Below are positions 37,222 to 45,264 of a DNA stretch of 64,000 nucleotides, in pieces (positions within the stretch are counted from its first letter, which is position 1; every line of letters begins with the position of its first letter). This DNA is from Burkholderiaceae bacterium DAT-1 (lineage in GTDB: Bacteria > Pseudomonadota > Gammaproteobacteria > Burkholderiales > Chitinimonadaceae), in the NCBI GenBank assembly GCA_019084025.1, contig JAHRBI010000002.1:62001-126000 (forward strand), given 5' to 3'. Position numbers and translations under genes: made by a program. A model generated the notes under the pieces. That model had not been told where the DNA came from, ran no database searches, and was given only the letters and a program-made list of their open reading frames with translations.

Positions 37222-38007
37222 ATGAGCTGGTTCAAGCGGTATCAGGAACAATCCAGAATCGGTGAGTTGTTACTTCGCAAGCGTCTGATTTCTCATGAAC
37301 AACTGGAACAGGCGATTAGTCAGCAGGTACTGACTGGCGGGCGACTGGGCGATATTCTGATTGCGCGCGGGTTGGTTACCCAGAAGCAAATCAATGCGCT
37401 GCTCCGAAAGCAGAAGATAGCCAGACGCGTCGCTGCCGTTCTGGCCGTGCTGCTTGGGCCAATGCAGGCCTTTGCAGCAGCACCGGCTCCGGTGAACAAC
37501 AGCAGTGGCCCGCAGACGCATGCCTCTATGGCCGTGAGTGCGACGTCGGGTATGCACAGGCTGGATGATGATGAATTGCGTGATGTTGTCGGGCAGGGCG
37601 GCTTGAATGCGGCCTTGCAAGCGTGGGCGGAGCAGAATCAGCACCTATTCCAGCAGAATGTCTCTTTGTTCAGCATTCAGAATCAGCTGAACAACAAACA
37701 ATTCGGTCAGGCTGCATCTTCACTACAGGCCATGACCGGCTTGATGACCTTGCTGAACCCGCTCATGGCATTTTTAGGTGGGCAGGCGGTGATGTCCGGC
37801 GTGAAGTTTGATCAGGCCAATGCGCAAGGTGTCGTGAATAAGGATGGCAGCATCACCATCAGCCTGCCGAGTACCATTGGCCAGATCGCCATCAATAATA
37901 TTCAGTTGAATGGCAATCCCAATGGAACCAACTGGGGCAGCATCGCCATCAGCAATATCAATATGGGTGGCTCTACGATCACAATCGGGCCGAGCAAGCG
38001 AGGATGA
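37222..38007 (+). CDS. MshEN-like domain fused to an exported LDD...GQxG surface protein
   Basis: A 261-residue protein of unusual design. Residues 12-65 form two tandem motifs starting RIGELL and RLGDIL, exactly 29 residues apart, each followed by LxxxQLxxAL-type helices. This is the pattern of the MshEN/GspE N-terminal domain that binds c-di-GMP, although Gly in the first motif is replaced by Arg21. A positively charged stretch and hydrophobic segment (RRVAAVLAVLLGPMQAFAAA, ending near 87) then look like an internal signal sequence. The exported part has LDDDELRDVVGQGG at about 114-127 and ends with NWGSIAISNINMGG, closely matching the end of the next gene product. AAGGGG precedes the ATG. 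It has its own terminator. Confidence 0.72.
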   Translation: MSWFKRYQEQSRIGELLLRKRLISHEQLEQAISQQVLTGGRLGDILIARGLVTQKQINALLRKQKIARRVAAVLAVLLGPMQAFAAAPAPVNNSSGPQTHASMAVSATSGMHRLDDDELRDVVGQGGLNAALQAWAEQNQHLFQQNVSLFSIQNQLNNKQFGQAASSLQAMTGLMTLLNPLMAFLGGQAVMSGVKFDQANAQGVVNKDGSITISLPSTIGQIAINNIQLNGNPNGTNWGSIAISNINMGGSTITIGPSKRG

Positions 38008-38058
38008 TGTAGTCACTGCGGACGCATTACAGGGCGCTAACGCGCGCCGGTATAGTCA

Positions 38059-38096
38059 AAAAAGGGCTGTTACCCACGACGGGAACAGCCCTTTTT
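38059..38096 (+). terminator. Rho-independent terminator of the MshEN-fusion gene
   Basis: AAAAAGGGCTGTT and AACAGCCCTTTTT form a 13-bp outer stem with an inner CCC/GGG pairing. It separates the MshEN-fusion gene from the following operon. Confidence 0.92.
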
Positions 38097-38441
38097 GTTT
38101 ATTTGATGCAACTTTGTCGCGTTCGCTTAGATTTTGTTGTGATTTGACAACGATGTTGTTTTATTAGTGTTTAATGATATTTTAATTCCTTATTTACCCA
38201 ATTGTCATTTGTAGCGCAAGCGTTTCAAACGCGGAAATGTAGGTACAACAAGAGATTGGAAGAATGTGCAATTGCACAAAGTTATATAAATAAACTACCG
38301 GTTAGTAATCAGGAATGATTTTTTGCAGTTGCTGAATAACTGGTTATTTTTTAACTTCAAGTGAGCGACCGCTCGGAATTTTTTTCAAGCAAGTGATTGG
38401 TGTAGTCGGACTTTTTTCAATACACTCTGCTTCAAGTTTTG
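38097..38441. other. AT-rich non-coding region upstream of the surface-protein operon
   Basis: No open reading frame of note. It is much more AT-rich than its surroundings, with runs of T and A, and a TTGACA at 38144 but no convincing matching -10 element. It probably holds the promoter and upstream control region of the main surface-protein gene. Confidence 0.5.
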
Positions 38442-38621
38442 CGCAAACGAATCAACCCGGATCAAGCCCGAGACCGTTTGTGTAAAAGGACATCGCTAGG
38501 TATCAAGCCACCTGGCGGTGGGAAAAAGCGGCTTGCACTGCATCGTCCAGGAGACGGGTTGCAGTTCTGTCTAGCTAGCGCAAGATAGAACAAGCAAGCG
38601 CAAGATTGAGTCTACGGACTC
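38442..38621 (+). ncRNA. Candidate structured 5' leader RNA of the surface-protein operon
   Basis: Five consecutive possible hairpins, read by eye. (1) CGCAAACG 38442-38449 with CGTTTGTG 38475-38482. (2) CAAGCC 38504-38509 with GGCTTG 38530-38535, or alternatively CCACC with GGTGG inside it. (3) CTGCA plus CGTC with GACG plus TGCAG, 38538-38564. (4) TTCTGTC 38565-38571 with GATAGAA 38584-38590. (5) GAGTC-TACG-GACTC 38608-38621. A 10-nt direct repeat AGCGCAAGAT occurs at 38577 and 38597. It ends about 80 nt before the start codon. It does not match a c-di-GMP, cobalamin or other riboswitch consensus that I can recall. Confidence 0.45.
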
Positions 38622-38702
38622 AGGCCTGTTGCCTTCTGTATTGCCGGATTTTAATTAACCGCGCGTTTCCCTTTTTTGCTGTTCAACTGGAGAGTAGACA
38701 AT

Positions 38703-39413
38703 ATGAAGTTCGCAAAGCTCGCAATCGCTGCCGCCGTTTCCGCCATCGCCATGGGCGCTTCCGCAATGGACCTGATCGATGACGCAGGCCTGAGCGCTAC
38801 CACTGGTCAAGACGGTGTCAGCATCGCTGCAAACCTGAACGTGTCCATCGGCTCGTTCGCTTACCAAGATGCTAGCGGCGACATGGCCTTTGGCTTCAAC
38901 GGTATCAAGGTGACTGGTGCACTGGCAGCTAACATCGACATGCTGTCGCACAATATGGCAGTAGTTGGCCCAGCTACGCTGACCGCTACTTCCGAAGCTT
39001 CGCTGAATATCATGAAGACCCTGGGCGTGACCGCTCTGCGTGGCGCTTCTGCTGCACAAGCTGCTGACGTCACAACCCTGAATGCATTGGCAACTGCTGC
39101 TGGTCTGCCAGCTGCGTACAGTGCCGATACCGCAACAGTCGGTACTGCTCTGTCCGCTGCTGCGTTTGCACCGACTGGCGACGTGGTGAAGATCGCTCTG
39201 CCGACTATCACTGCACAAGGCCTGAACATCAGCGTGGACAGCATGTACACCGCTAACAAGGCTTCCATCGGCACCAACACCACTGCAGCTGGCCTGATCA
39301 ATGCAGCTGGTACAACAGACGCAGGCAAGATGACCACTGGTACCAACTGGGGTTCGATCGCTGTGAACAACCTGCAACTGGGCGGCACCACCGCTTACAT
39401 CTGGGTTCACTAA
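38703..39413 (+). CDS. Major exported FilA-like surface protein
   Basis: A 236-residue Ala-, Thr- and Ser-rich protein with a clear signal peptide (MKFAKLAIAAAVSAIAMGASA). The mature N-terminus begins MDLIDDAGLSATTGQDGVS, the shared motif of this locus. The protein ends NWGSIAVNNLQLGG...WVH, a C-terminal block shared with the MshEN-fusion protein and the small protein at 41181. It resembles the FilA / DUF6160-type proteins annotated in Acinetobacter as part of a putative pilus system; I recall this only as an annotation name. Codons are strongly biased (GCT, GGT, CTG, ACC) unlike the flanking genes, consistent with an abundant structural protein. GGAGAG lies before the ATG. Confidence 0.78.
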   Translation: MKFAKLAIAAAVSAIAMGASAMDLIDDAGLSATTGQDGVSIAANLNVSIGSFAYQDASGDMAFGFNGIKVTGALAANIDMLSHNMAVVGPATLTATSEASLNIMKTLGVTALRGASAAQAADVTTLNALATAAGLPAAYSADTATVGTALSAAAFAPTGDVVKIALPTITAQGLNISVDSMYTANKASIGTNTTAAGLINAAGTTDAGKMTTGTNWGSIAVNNLQLGGTTAYIWVH

Positions 39414-39448
39414 TCCGGATGGCCTGAACAGGCTAGTTGTCTGAGTGA

Positions 39449-39484
39449 GAAAACAGCTCGCCGCGCAAGCGATGAGCTGTTTTC
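39449..39484 (+). terminator. Intercistronic hairpin after the major surface-protein gene
   Basis: GAAAACAGCTC and GAGCTGTTTTC form a perfect 11-bp stem with a 14-nt loop. The T residues lie inside the stem, so it is probably a partial terminator or mRNA 3'-end stabiliser that makes the first gene more abundant than the downstream ones. Confidence 0.65.
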
Positions 39485-39533
39485 ACGACAAGACCAGCCG
39501 TACGAGCTGGTATCTGTAGTGGAGGAGTAGGCG

Positions 39534-40313
39534 GTGAAGCATTGGTCAGGTCAATCCTGCTTTAGCATCATGTCGGCGACAGCACTCGCACTGACTTGCA
39601 TAGGCGCATCGGCGAACCCTGTGCAGTTGGATGATACGCAGCTGTCCGATGTGCATGCGCAAGGCATGATTGACATGAGCAATACCTCATACGGTGCGTA
39701 TGACTTCAGCCGTATTACCCTCAATGCCGATGTCAGCATCAATGCAGTCCTGAAACAGCTCAATTTTGGCCAGCGCAATGGTGGTGCCGATCTGGTGATC
39801 GACTACGCCACATTGGGTGGCTCTGGCAAACTTTCCATCAGCAATCCCTATATCGAAACTGTGTACGAAGCCAGCGGCCGCCAGGTGGTGGGCTTTCGCA
39901 TTGGTGCGGGGTCGATTTCCGGCGATGTGATGATGAAGATGACAACCTTGTCCGGCAATTTTATGGCGGATGCGGGTACCGAAGGCAAAGTCAGTACCGC
40001 GTTTGATGCCAATGGCGGCGTGCGCTGGGACGGAAGTTGTCCGACCGGCACTACGGGCTGCGTGCCGATGTCGCGCCTGACTGGTGTCAGGGCAGATAAT
40101 AGCCGTGATTTCTGGGTTTCATTCCTGAGTCAGTCTGTCAGTTTTGCGGGCACCCCGGTGGCTGCGCAATCCGGTGTATGGATGAACTGGACTGAACGTC
40201 TGACCGCCTATGTGAGTCCGGCGGCTTCGGGCGGCGCATCGCCTGCTGCAGCCATGACCTCATCTGCGCTTGTGACCAACTTGTCGACTGCGCCGGCAGG
40301 CGTCAAACACTAG
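39534..40313 (+). CDS. Exported LDD...QG motif protein, second of the surface locus
   Basis: A 259-residue exported protein starting at GTG with GGAGGAG upstream. The signal peptide ends ...CIGASA, and the mature N-terminus NPVQLDDTQLSDVHAQGM carries a variant of the locus motif in which GQxG is AQGM. The remainder is beta-rich with repeated short strands, a GVRWDGSCPTGTTGCVP segment with two Cys (possible disulfide), and a Ser/Ala/Gly-rich tail ending in His. I do not recognise a named family. It is probably a minor surface or pilus-like component. Confidence 0.72.
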   Translation: MKHWSGQSCFSIMSATALALTCIGASANPVQLDDTQLSDVHAQGMIDMSNTSYGAYDFSRITLNADVSINAVLKQLNFGQRNGGADLVIDYATLGGSGKLSISNPYIETVYEASGRQVVGFRIGAGSISGDVMMKMTTLSGNFMADAGTEGKVSTAFDANGGVRWDGSCPTGTTGCVPMSRLTGVRADNSRDFWVSFLSQSVSFAGTPVAAQSGVWMNWTERLTAYVSPAASGGASPAAAMTSSALVTNLSTAPAGVKH

Positions 40314-40317
40314 ACGG

Positions 40318-41181
40318 ATGATGGACATGCGTTTGGGAATGATCGGTTTACTGTGGCTGCTGTCCTCCTCCGTGATCGCCATGGATGCACTGGACGAGCG
40401 CTCGCTGTCGCAGGTGAGCGGGCGCGATGGCATCAGCTTTGATCTGTCGGGCTTTGTGTACGACAGCAAAGGCACATATACCTACACCAATACCACCACA
40501 GGTACCCAGCTGGTGCTGGGCGATCTGTATGCGGCACGTTCCGATAACCCCGACCAGTTTGCAGATCCGTATGCGCTCTACACCGTCAAGCGGGGCAATG
40601 GTCTGGCGGATGTCACCTATCTCGACTTCCCCAAGAATGTGCTGGGTGCGGAAAAGTGGCAAATCGCATTCGATTGGCGCACGGTCGACGGAGCAGGTGC
40701 CTTCAATAATGGCGCGCTGGTTGTACATGATCTGGCGATGTATGGTGGCGGCTTCCAGTTTTCCACCCCTGCCGATGGCAATGGACTGTCATGGGGGCTG
40801 GGTATCAACCTGGATATTGGCTCGCTCATGCTGCGACCCAATGGCCGCGGCGACATCAACAACCCCGCTGATCCGGCTGTGACCAACCAGATGGTGCTGC
40901 ACAATATTCATGTCGGTGCAGTCGATCAGTATGGCAATCCCATCAATCAGGCATGGCAAATCGCAGATGTCGACGCCCAGCCCGGACAGTTCTATGTGGC
41001 CGGCGATGGCAGCCTGCATCTGGGGATTCAGGCACCTGTCAGCGGCACAGCGGCGGCCGGTACGATTTCGGTAGGCAATATGAGTTTTGCCAATCCCAAT
41101 CCTGCAAGCTTGCACGATCTGGGGGCGAGCCGGATCGGGTCGATCCAGATTCAGTCGCTCGATATCAAATTCAAGCAATAA
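40318..41181 (+). CDS. Exported LDE...GRDG motif protein, third of the surface locus
   Basis: A 287-residue exported protein with signal peptide MRLGMIGLLWLLSSSVIA (start could be 40318, 40321 or 40327). The mature end MDALDERSLSQVSGRDGISFDL shows the locus motif with Arg for Gln. The body is beta-rich with Gly/Asn/Asp turns and ends LGASRIGSIQIQSLDIKFK, again a GSI-type C-terminal block. It follows the previous gene by 4 bp, and its stop overlaps the next ATG (TAATG), so translation is coupled. No known enzyme motif; likely structural. Confidence 0.72.
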   Translation: MMDMRLGMIGLLWLLSSSVIAMDALDERSLSQVSGRDGISFDLSGFVYDSKGTYTYTNTTTGTQLVLGDLYAARSDNPDQFADPYALYTVKRGNGLADVTYLDFPKNVLGAEKWQIAFDWRTVDGAGAFNNGALVVHDLAMYGGGFQFSTPADGNGLSWGLGINLDIGSLMLRPNGRGDINNPADPAVTNQMVLHNIHVGAVDQYGNPINQAWQIADVDAQPGQFYVAGDGSLHLGIQAPVSGTAAAGTISVGNMSFANPNPASLHDLGASRIGSIQIQSLDIKFKQ

Positions 41182-41702
41182 TGGGCGCCCGAATCATGAA
41201 CCTCACGCACACGCTGCCGCGCCTCTTCCTTGCAATTGGGATGCTTGTCTCATTTGTGCACGTACAGGCAGAAGATACACCCGCTGCGGTGGCAGGCGCC
41301 CTGCAGATGCTGGATGATGGAGCGCTTTCCGATGTAACGGGACAAGGCGGACTGTCGTTTGCCGGACATATCGTGATCGGGGGCGGCTCGGTCGGCAACG
41401 GTCAGGGTGCCAATATCGTCTGGGGTAATTTCTTTGGCGGAAAGAATTTCTACGCCGTTACCCAGGGATATGCGGGCACGCTGGATATTGCCACGCTGAG
41501 TTTTGATATGAAGATGCTGCCTGATGGATCGCAGCAATATGTTGAAATTGGTCTGCCGGTATTTATGCGCATGACTGACTATGGGTATACCGGATTTGGT
41601 ATTTCCAACGAACCGTCGGGTAATCTGACCAACAATCTGGGTAGTGTGACCATCAATAGCACCATCACCATGCAGGGGGCGGTTCGTTTCTGGGCACATT
41701 GA
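41181..41702 (+). CDS. Exported LDD...GQGG motif protein, fourth of the surface locus
   Basis: About 173 residues; ATG at 41181 overlaps the previous stop, and 41196 is an alternative that gives a cleaner signal peptide (MNLTHTLPRLFLAIGMLVSF). The mature region contains LQMLDDGALSDVTGQGGLSF, the clearest copy of the locus motif. It ends LGSVTINSTITMQGAVRFWAH, which matches the C-terminus of the major protein (NWGSIAVNN...WVH). Together with the other three, it forms a family of exported proteins with shared ends and variable middles. Confidence 0.73.
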   Translation: MGARIMNLTHTLPRLFLAIGMLVSFVHVQAEDTPAAVAGALQMLDDGALSDVTGQGGLSFAGHIVIGGGSVGNGQGANIVWGNFFGGKNFYAVTQGYAGTLDIATLSFDMKMLPDGSQQYVEIGLPVFMRMTDYGYTGFGISNEPSGNLTNNLGSVTINSTITMQGAVRFWAH

Positions 41703-41781
41703 CCGGAATGCCTCGCTGTGCCGTGAAGCAAAGATTCTGAGCGGCCAATATAGAACTCAAGTTGTCACAGGCTGCTTAAAC

Positions 41782-42543
41782 GTGATTGCAAATCTCTTTA
41801 TTCTAATCGCCGTCCTGATTGGCGGTGGTGCCTTGTTTACGCATCACACGCCAGCCGATCGGGCTGGTCAGCGTTTTGATCTTCAGGAAAGCATGGTGGG
41901 TGCCGGGCCAGTCGTGGATACGGTATCAATCAAGCCAGCATCAGAGCTCAAATTCAAGAACATCGTCCATCAGGCATTCGACTACAGCTGCGGCTCGGCT
42001 GCGCTGACCACCATCCTCAAGTTTCACCTGGGCGTGGAAGTGAGCGAGCAGGGTGCGATGGAAGGCATGATGGATAAGGGCGAGAAGGAAAAAATCATCG
42101 CCCGTCGTGGCTTTTCGCTACTCGATATGAAGCGGTATGTCGCCTCACTAGGCTTTGATAGCGCAGGATTCCGCGCCACGATAGATGATTTGCGCAAACT
42201 AGATCAACCCGCCGTGATTCCAATTGATTTCGGCGGCTCAAAGCATTTCGTGGTGTACCGTGGCATTCGCGAAGGACTCGTGTACATTGCCGATCCATCA
42301 GCCGGCAACATCGTGTTTACCGAAAAACAATTTGCCGGTCTGTGGGATAAAAATACCCTGTTCATCGTTTACCCCGCCAAGGATCGCCCTGCGATCAAAC
42401 AGCTTGCGCTGAATGAGTACGAGCTGGGGGTGATTGACATGGATCTGGTACTGAACCGAGGAGAGCTGCGCCCCATCGACGGATCGGTGGTGAACAGCAA
42501 AATGTACAACGGTGTAGGCAATATCCACATATTGCGGAATTAA
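41782..42543 (+). CDS. Membrane-anchored C39-family cysteine peptidase of the surface locus
   Basis: A 253-residue protein starting at GTG, with one N-terminal hydrophobic anchor (LFILIAVLIGGGALF), so the rest is periplasmic. The C39-like core shows the catalytic Cys in DYSCGSAALTTIL, the His in SKHFVVYRG, and the Asp in IADPSAG, in the right order. C39 peptidases typically cut after double-Gly leaders in ABC exporters; this one has no ABC transporter domain. In the Acinetobacter Fil annotation a C39 peptidase also accompanies FilA. It may process the GQxG proteins encoded upstream. Its stop overlaps the next reading frame, but the next start is probably 39 nt further on. Confidence 0.82.
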   Translation: MIANLFILIAVLIGGGALFTHHTPADRAGQRFDLQESMVGAGPVVDTVSIKPASELKFKNIVHQAFDYSCGSAALTTILKFHLGVEVSEQGAMEGMMDKGEKEKIIARRGFSLLDMKRYVASLGFDSAGFRATIDDLRKLDQPAVIPIDFGGSKHFVVYRGIREGLVYIADPSAGNIVFTEKQFAGLWDKNTLFIVYPAKDRPAIKQLALNEYELGVIDMDLVLNRGELRPIDGSVVNSKMYNGVGNIHILRN

Positions 42544-42581
42544 TGCCTCGCTACTGCCGTCACGACAAGGGATCAACAAGA

Positions 42582-43601
42582 ATGAAACTGCACCGCTTTC
42601 TGGGGATGATGAGTCTGGCAGCCTGCCTGCCCCTTGCAGCATATGCCGCTGATACACCCGCTCAAGGTAACGAGGCGGTGAAAGATGCGCTGGCAAAGAA
42701 AGAAACGGACGTTGATAACACCACGCTGCTGAAAGAAACACTGACATCGGTCGATAAGCAATACTCCTTGCTGCCCAAGGGCAAAATCAACCTGACCTAC
42801 GATCTGAACTATAGCTATATCGGCGAGCAGCAGATTGTCACGGATGTGACTTCGGGGCAGGCCACCCTGTTCAGTATCGAAAATCAGAACTCGCACACCG
42901 TGACCAATACCGTCGCAGTGGATTACGGTCTGCGCAACAACCTGACGGGTAGCGTGACCCTGCCGATTGTCAGCAAGTACACCGAAAATGCGACCCAGAC
43001 GGGCGTGTCCAATACCATCGGCGATATTCGTCTGAGCGCGCGATACCAGCCATTTGGCGTGGTGCGCGGCGAGCCGGCCATCACATTCACGGGCGGCCTG
43101 ACGCTGCCAACAGGTACCAGCCCGTTCAAGGTGGTATCTGGCAGTGGTCTGGCGACAGGGAATGGCGTCTTTGCCTTCTCTGGCGGGATTAACTTCAATC
43201 ACATTGTGGATCCTGTCGCGCTGTTCGGTTCGCTGAATCTGACTTTGTCCCGTGCCGCAAACCATCTGAGTCAGACCGTGAATGCCGGCGGCGGTAGCCA
43301 GACCACCATCACCCGCGTTGAGCCGGGGCCGCAACTGGGGTTCGGCGCCGGTTTTGCGTACGCACTGTCCTACACGATTACGACATCCGTATCGTTCCAG
43401 GAAAGCATTGCGGACGGCTCGAAGCTGACATTTGCCGACAAAAAGAGCGTGAAGACAGCCAATCAGACCTCCGGCATTTTAAATCTGGGGATCGGCTATC
43501 GCGTCTCGTCCAAAACCACAGTTAATACGTCTGTTGGCATTGGCCTGACCACCAGCTCTCCGAATATTTCAATCGACGTATCTGTCCCGTTCTCGTGGTG
43601 A
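42582..43601 (+). CDS. Outer-membrane beta-barrel protein (transporter/MetA-like) of the surface locus
   Basis: A 339-residue exported protein (signal peptide MKLHRFLGMMSLAACLPLAAYA). It has alternating hydrophobic strands and ends in a strand with terminal Trp (SIDVSVPFSW), typical of outer-membrane barrels. GDIRLSARYQPF and TFTGGLTLPTGTSPF resemble the 'phenol MetA degradation / transporter' barrel family (PF13557). An N-terminal helical stretch of about 50 residues (KDALAKKETDVDNTTLLKE) precedes the barrel. It could be a channel or assembly platform for the exported proteins; that role is inferred from the locus only. Confidence 0.78.
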   Translation: MKLHRFLGMMSLAACLPLAAYAADTPAQGNEAVKDALAKKETDVDNTTLLKETLTSVDKQYSLLPKGKINLTYDLNYSYIGEQQIVTDVTSGQATLFSIENQNSHTVTNTVAVDYGLRNNLTGSVTLPIVSKYTENATQTGVSNTIGDIRLSARYQPFGVVRGEPAITFTGGLTLPTGTSPFKVVSGSGLATGNGVFAFSGGINFNHIVDPVALFGSLNLTLSRAANHLSQTVNAGGGSQTTITRVEPGPQLGFGAGFAYALSYTITTSVSFQESIADGSKLTFADKKSVKTANQTSGILNLGIGYRVSSKTTVNTSVGIGLTTSSPNISIDVSVPFSW

Positions 43602-43611
43602 GGCTACAGGC

Positions 43612-45240
43612 ATGCGTGTAGCTGACAGATATGCAGGCAGCAAGGGTGGGCAGTTCAGGCGTTCCGTACTGCCGATGGCGATTGGGCTCGGATTGTCTAC
43701 TTCTGCCTGGGCCTCGCTGACCGACAATATTGCCGTGGACCCGGAAGCCATGGCCATGGGTAACGCCGTCACTGCTGATCCGCCGGGGATTAATTCCATC
43801 CACTTTAATCCGGCTGGATTGGTTGGCATGGAAACCTCGAAGATGGATGCTCTGATGGGGGCGTCTATCCGGGTGCGGACAAGCTTCAATTCGGCCAAGG
43901 ATATGGATATCGGCGGCTGGACCAAAGATCCTCTGGACGGTACCTCCAGCGGTACGGTCAAACAGCGGATGTATCTGCCGATTATTGGTCTGACCAAATG
44001 GAAATTGCCCGCCGCCATTGTGCCGGGCATTGGCTTTACCTATCATGAGCCCGGCTCCCGCTTTACGTTTGGTACCAGTAATTACGTGGCCATGGCCTAT
44101 ACGGTCGATCATACCGATCCGGGTGATCCGGCTGCATATGATGGCAAGATGGTGGACTTGCAGCGCCTGGTGTATCTATCGCCTGCCGTGGCCTTCAAAG
44201 TATCCGACAAGCTGAAGATTGGTATGTCGGTGCCGATTGCCTATGTGGCAATGGCCATGAACACGGATATGCGCTTCCCTAATCCTTTCCTGGCGCAGAT
44301 TGGTACCATCCAGAAAAGCCTGTGTGCCAACGGCCCGAATGTCATTGACGAACTGACTGCAGGCCTGTGCGCGGGAGGTCAGGAAGGCTGGCTGAATCCA
44401 TTCAAGAAAGCTGCCAGCTTCAGCATGGATATTACGGCACCGATGGATCCGACCGTGAATGTCGGTTTCCTGTGGGAGCCCAAAGACTGGTTTGCACTGG
44501 GTGGCGTGTACCAGAGCGGTGCGGCGACCATTTTGCATGGCACCTACGAATTTAAAGCCGAGCCGATGCTGCCCGCCTTCGTGAAAGGTATGTATAGCAG
44601 TCTGATGGGGCCGATTGTGGCGGCTATTACCGGCATGCCCCCCTACATTCCGCCCGTACAAAAAGGCAATATGGTCACCACCATTCCCATGCCTTATCAC
44701 GTGCAGTTTGGCTTCAAATTCAAGCCATCCCGTTACTTCCAGTTTAATACCGATATCAGCTACGCCAATTGGTCGAAATGGGATTCGCTGACACTGAAGT
44801 TTGATCAGGACATCAAACTGCTGAACATGGCGCATCTGTTTGGCGTGCCAAATAGTACCCAACTGACCCTGCCACTGGGCATGAAGGACGTGGTCAACTA
44901 TAGCTTTGGCGTGAAATCGCAGATTACCGAGAAGTTCGCTCTGCGCTTCGGGTACGAGCCTCGCAAGAGCTCTGAGCCGCAGAATGTACTCTCGTTGCTT
45001 GCTCCGTTGCCGGATACCAAGCTCAAAAGTGTCGGTTTTACTTACAAACTGAGTAATGGCGGTCAGATCGACTTCGGTGCCAGCTATATGTACGGCAAGT
45101 ACAACGTGCCCGCACGTACCGACTGCAATCTGAATTGCGATCACTTCACCAACGTCATTTACAACCCTTATGCCGCCATGGACGTGAAGGGCGATATCGC
45201 CATCCGTTACGCGGGGATCAAATACACCAAGCCGCTTTAA
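43612..45240 (+). CDS. FadL-family outer-membrane protein of the surface locus
   Basis: A 542-residue OmpP1/FadL/TodX-type barrel. The mature N-terminus has the family hatch segment with NSIHFNPAGLVGM, and conserved C-terminal features include ISYANWSKWDSLTLKFD and LRFGYEPRKS. Members import long-chain fatty acids or hydrophobic compounds across the outer membrane. The signal sequence is long, with a charged N-terminal stretch (MRVADRYAGSKGGQF). Only 10 bp separate it from the preceding barrel gene, so it is part of the same transcript. A role in lipid uptake or in surface assembly is equally open. Confidence 0.86.
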   Translation: MRVADRYAGSKGGQFRRSVLPMAIGLGLSTSAWASLTDNIAVDPEAMAMGNAVTADPPGINSIHFNPAGLVGMETSKMDALMGASIRVRTSFNSAKDMDIGGWTKDPLDGTSSGTVKQRMYLPIIGLTKWKLPAAIVPGIGFTYHEPGSRFTFGTSNYVAMAYTVDHTDPGDPAAYDGKMVDLQRLVYLSPAVAFKVSDKLKIGMSVPIAYVAMAMNTDMRFPNPFLAQIGTIQKSLCANGPNVIDELTAGLCAGGQEGWLNPFKKAASFSMDITAPMDPTVNVGFLWEPKDWFALGGVYQSGAATILHGTYEFKAEPMLPAFVKGMYSSLMGPIVAAITGMPPYIPPVQKGNMVTTIPMPYHVQFGFKFKPSRYFQFNTDISYANWSKWDSLTLKFDQDIKLLNMAHLFGVPNSTQLTLPLGMKDVVNYSFGVKSQITEKFALRFGYEPRKSSEPQNVLSLLAPLPDTKLKSVGFTYKLSNGGQIDFGASYMYGKYNVPARTDCNLNCDHFTNVIYNPYAAMDVKGDIAIRYAGIKYTKPL

Positions 45241-45264
45241 CCGGTTTTACCCTGAGGTCGCACC

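Noticed and set aside
38437-38640. c-di-GMP riboswitch before the surface operon.
   Set aside because: The region is strongly foldable, but the conserved GEMM-I or c-di-GMP-II core sequences are not present by eye; kept only as an unidentified leader.
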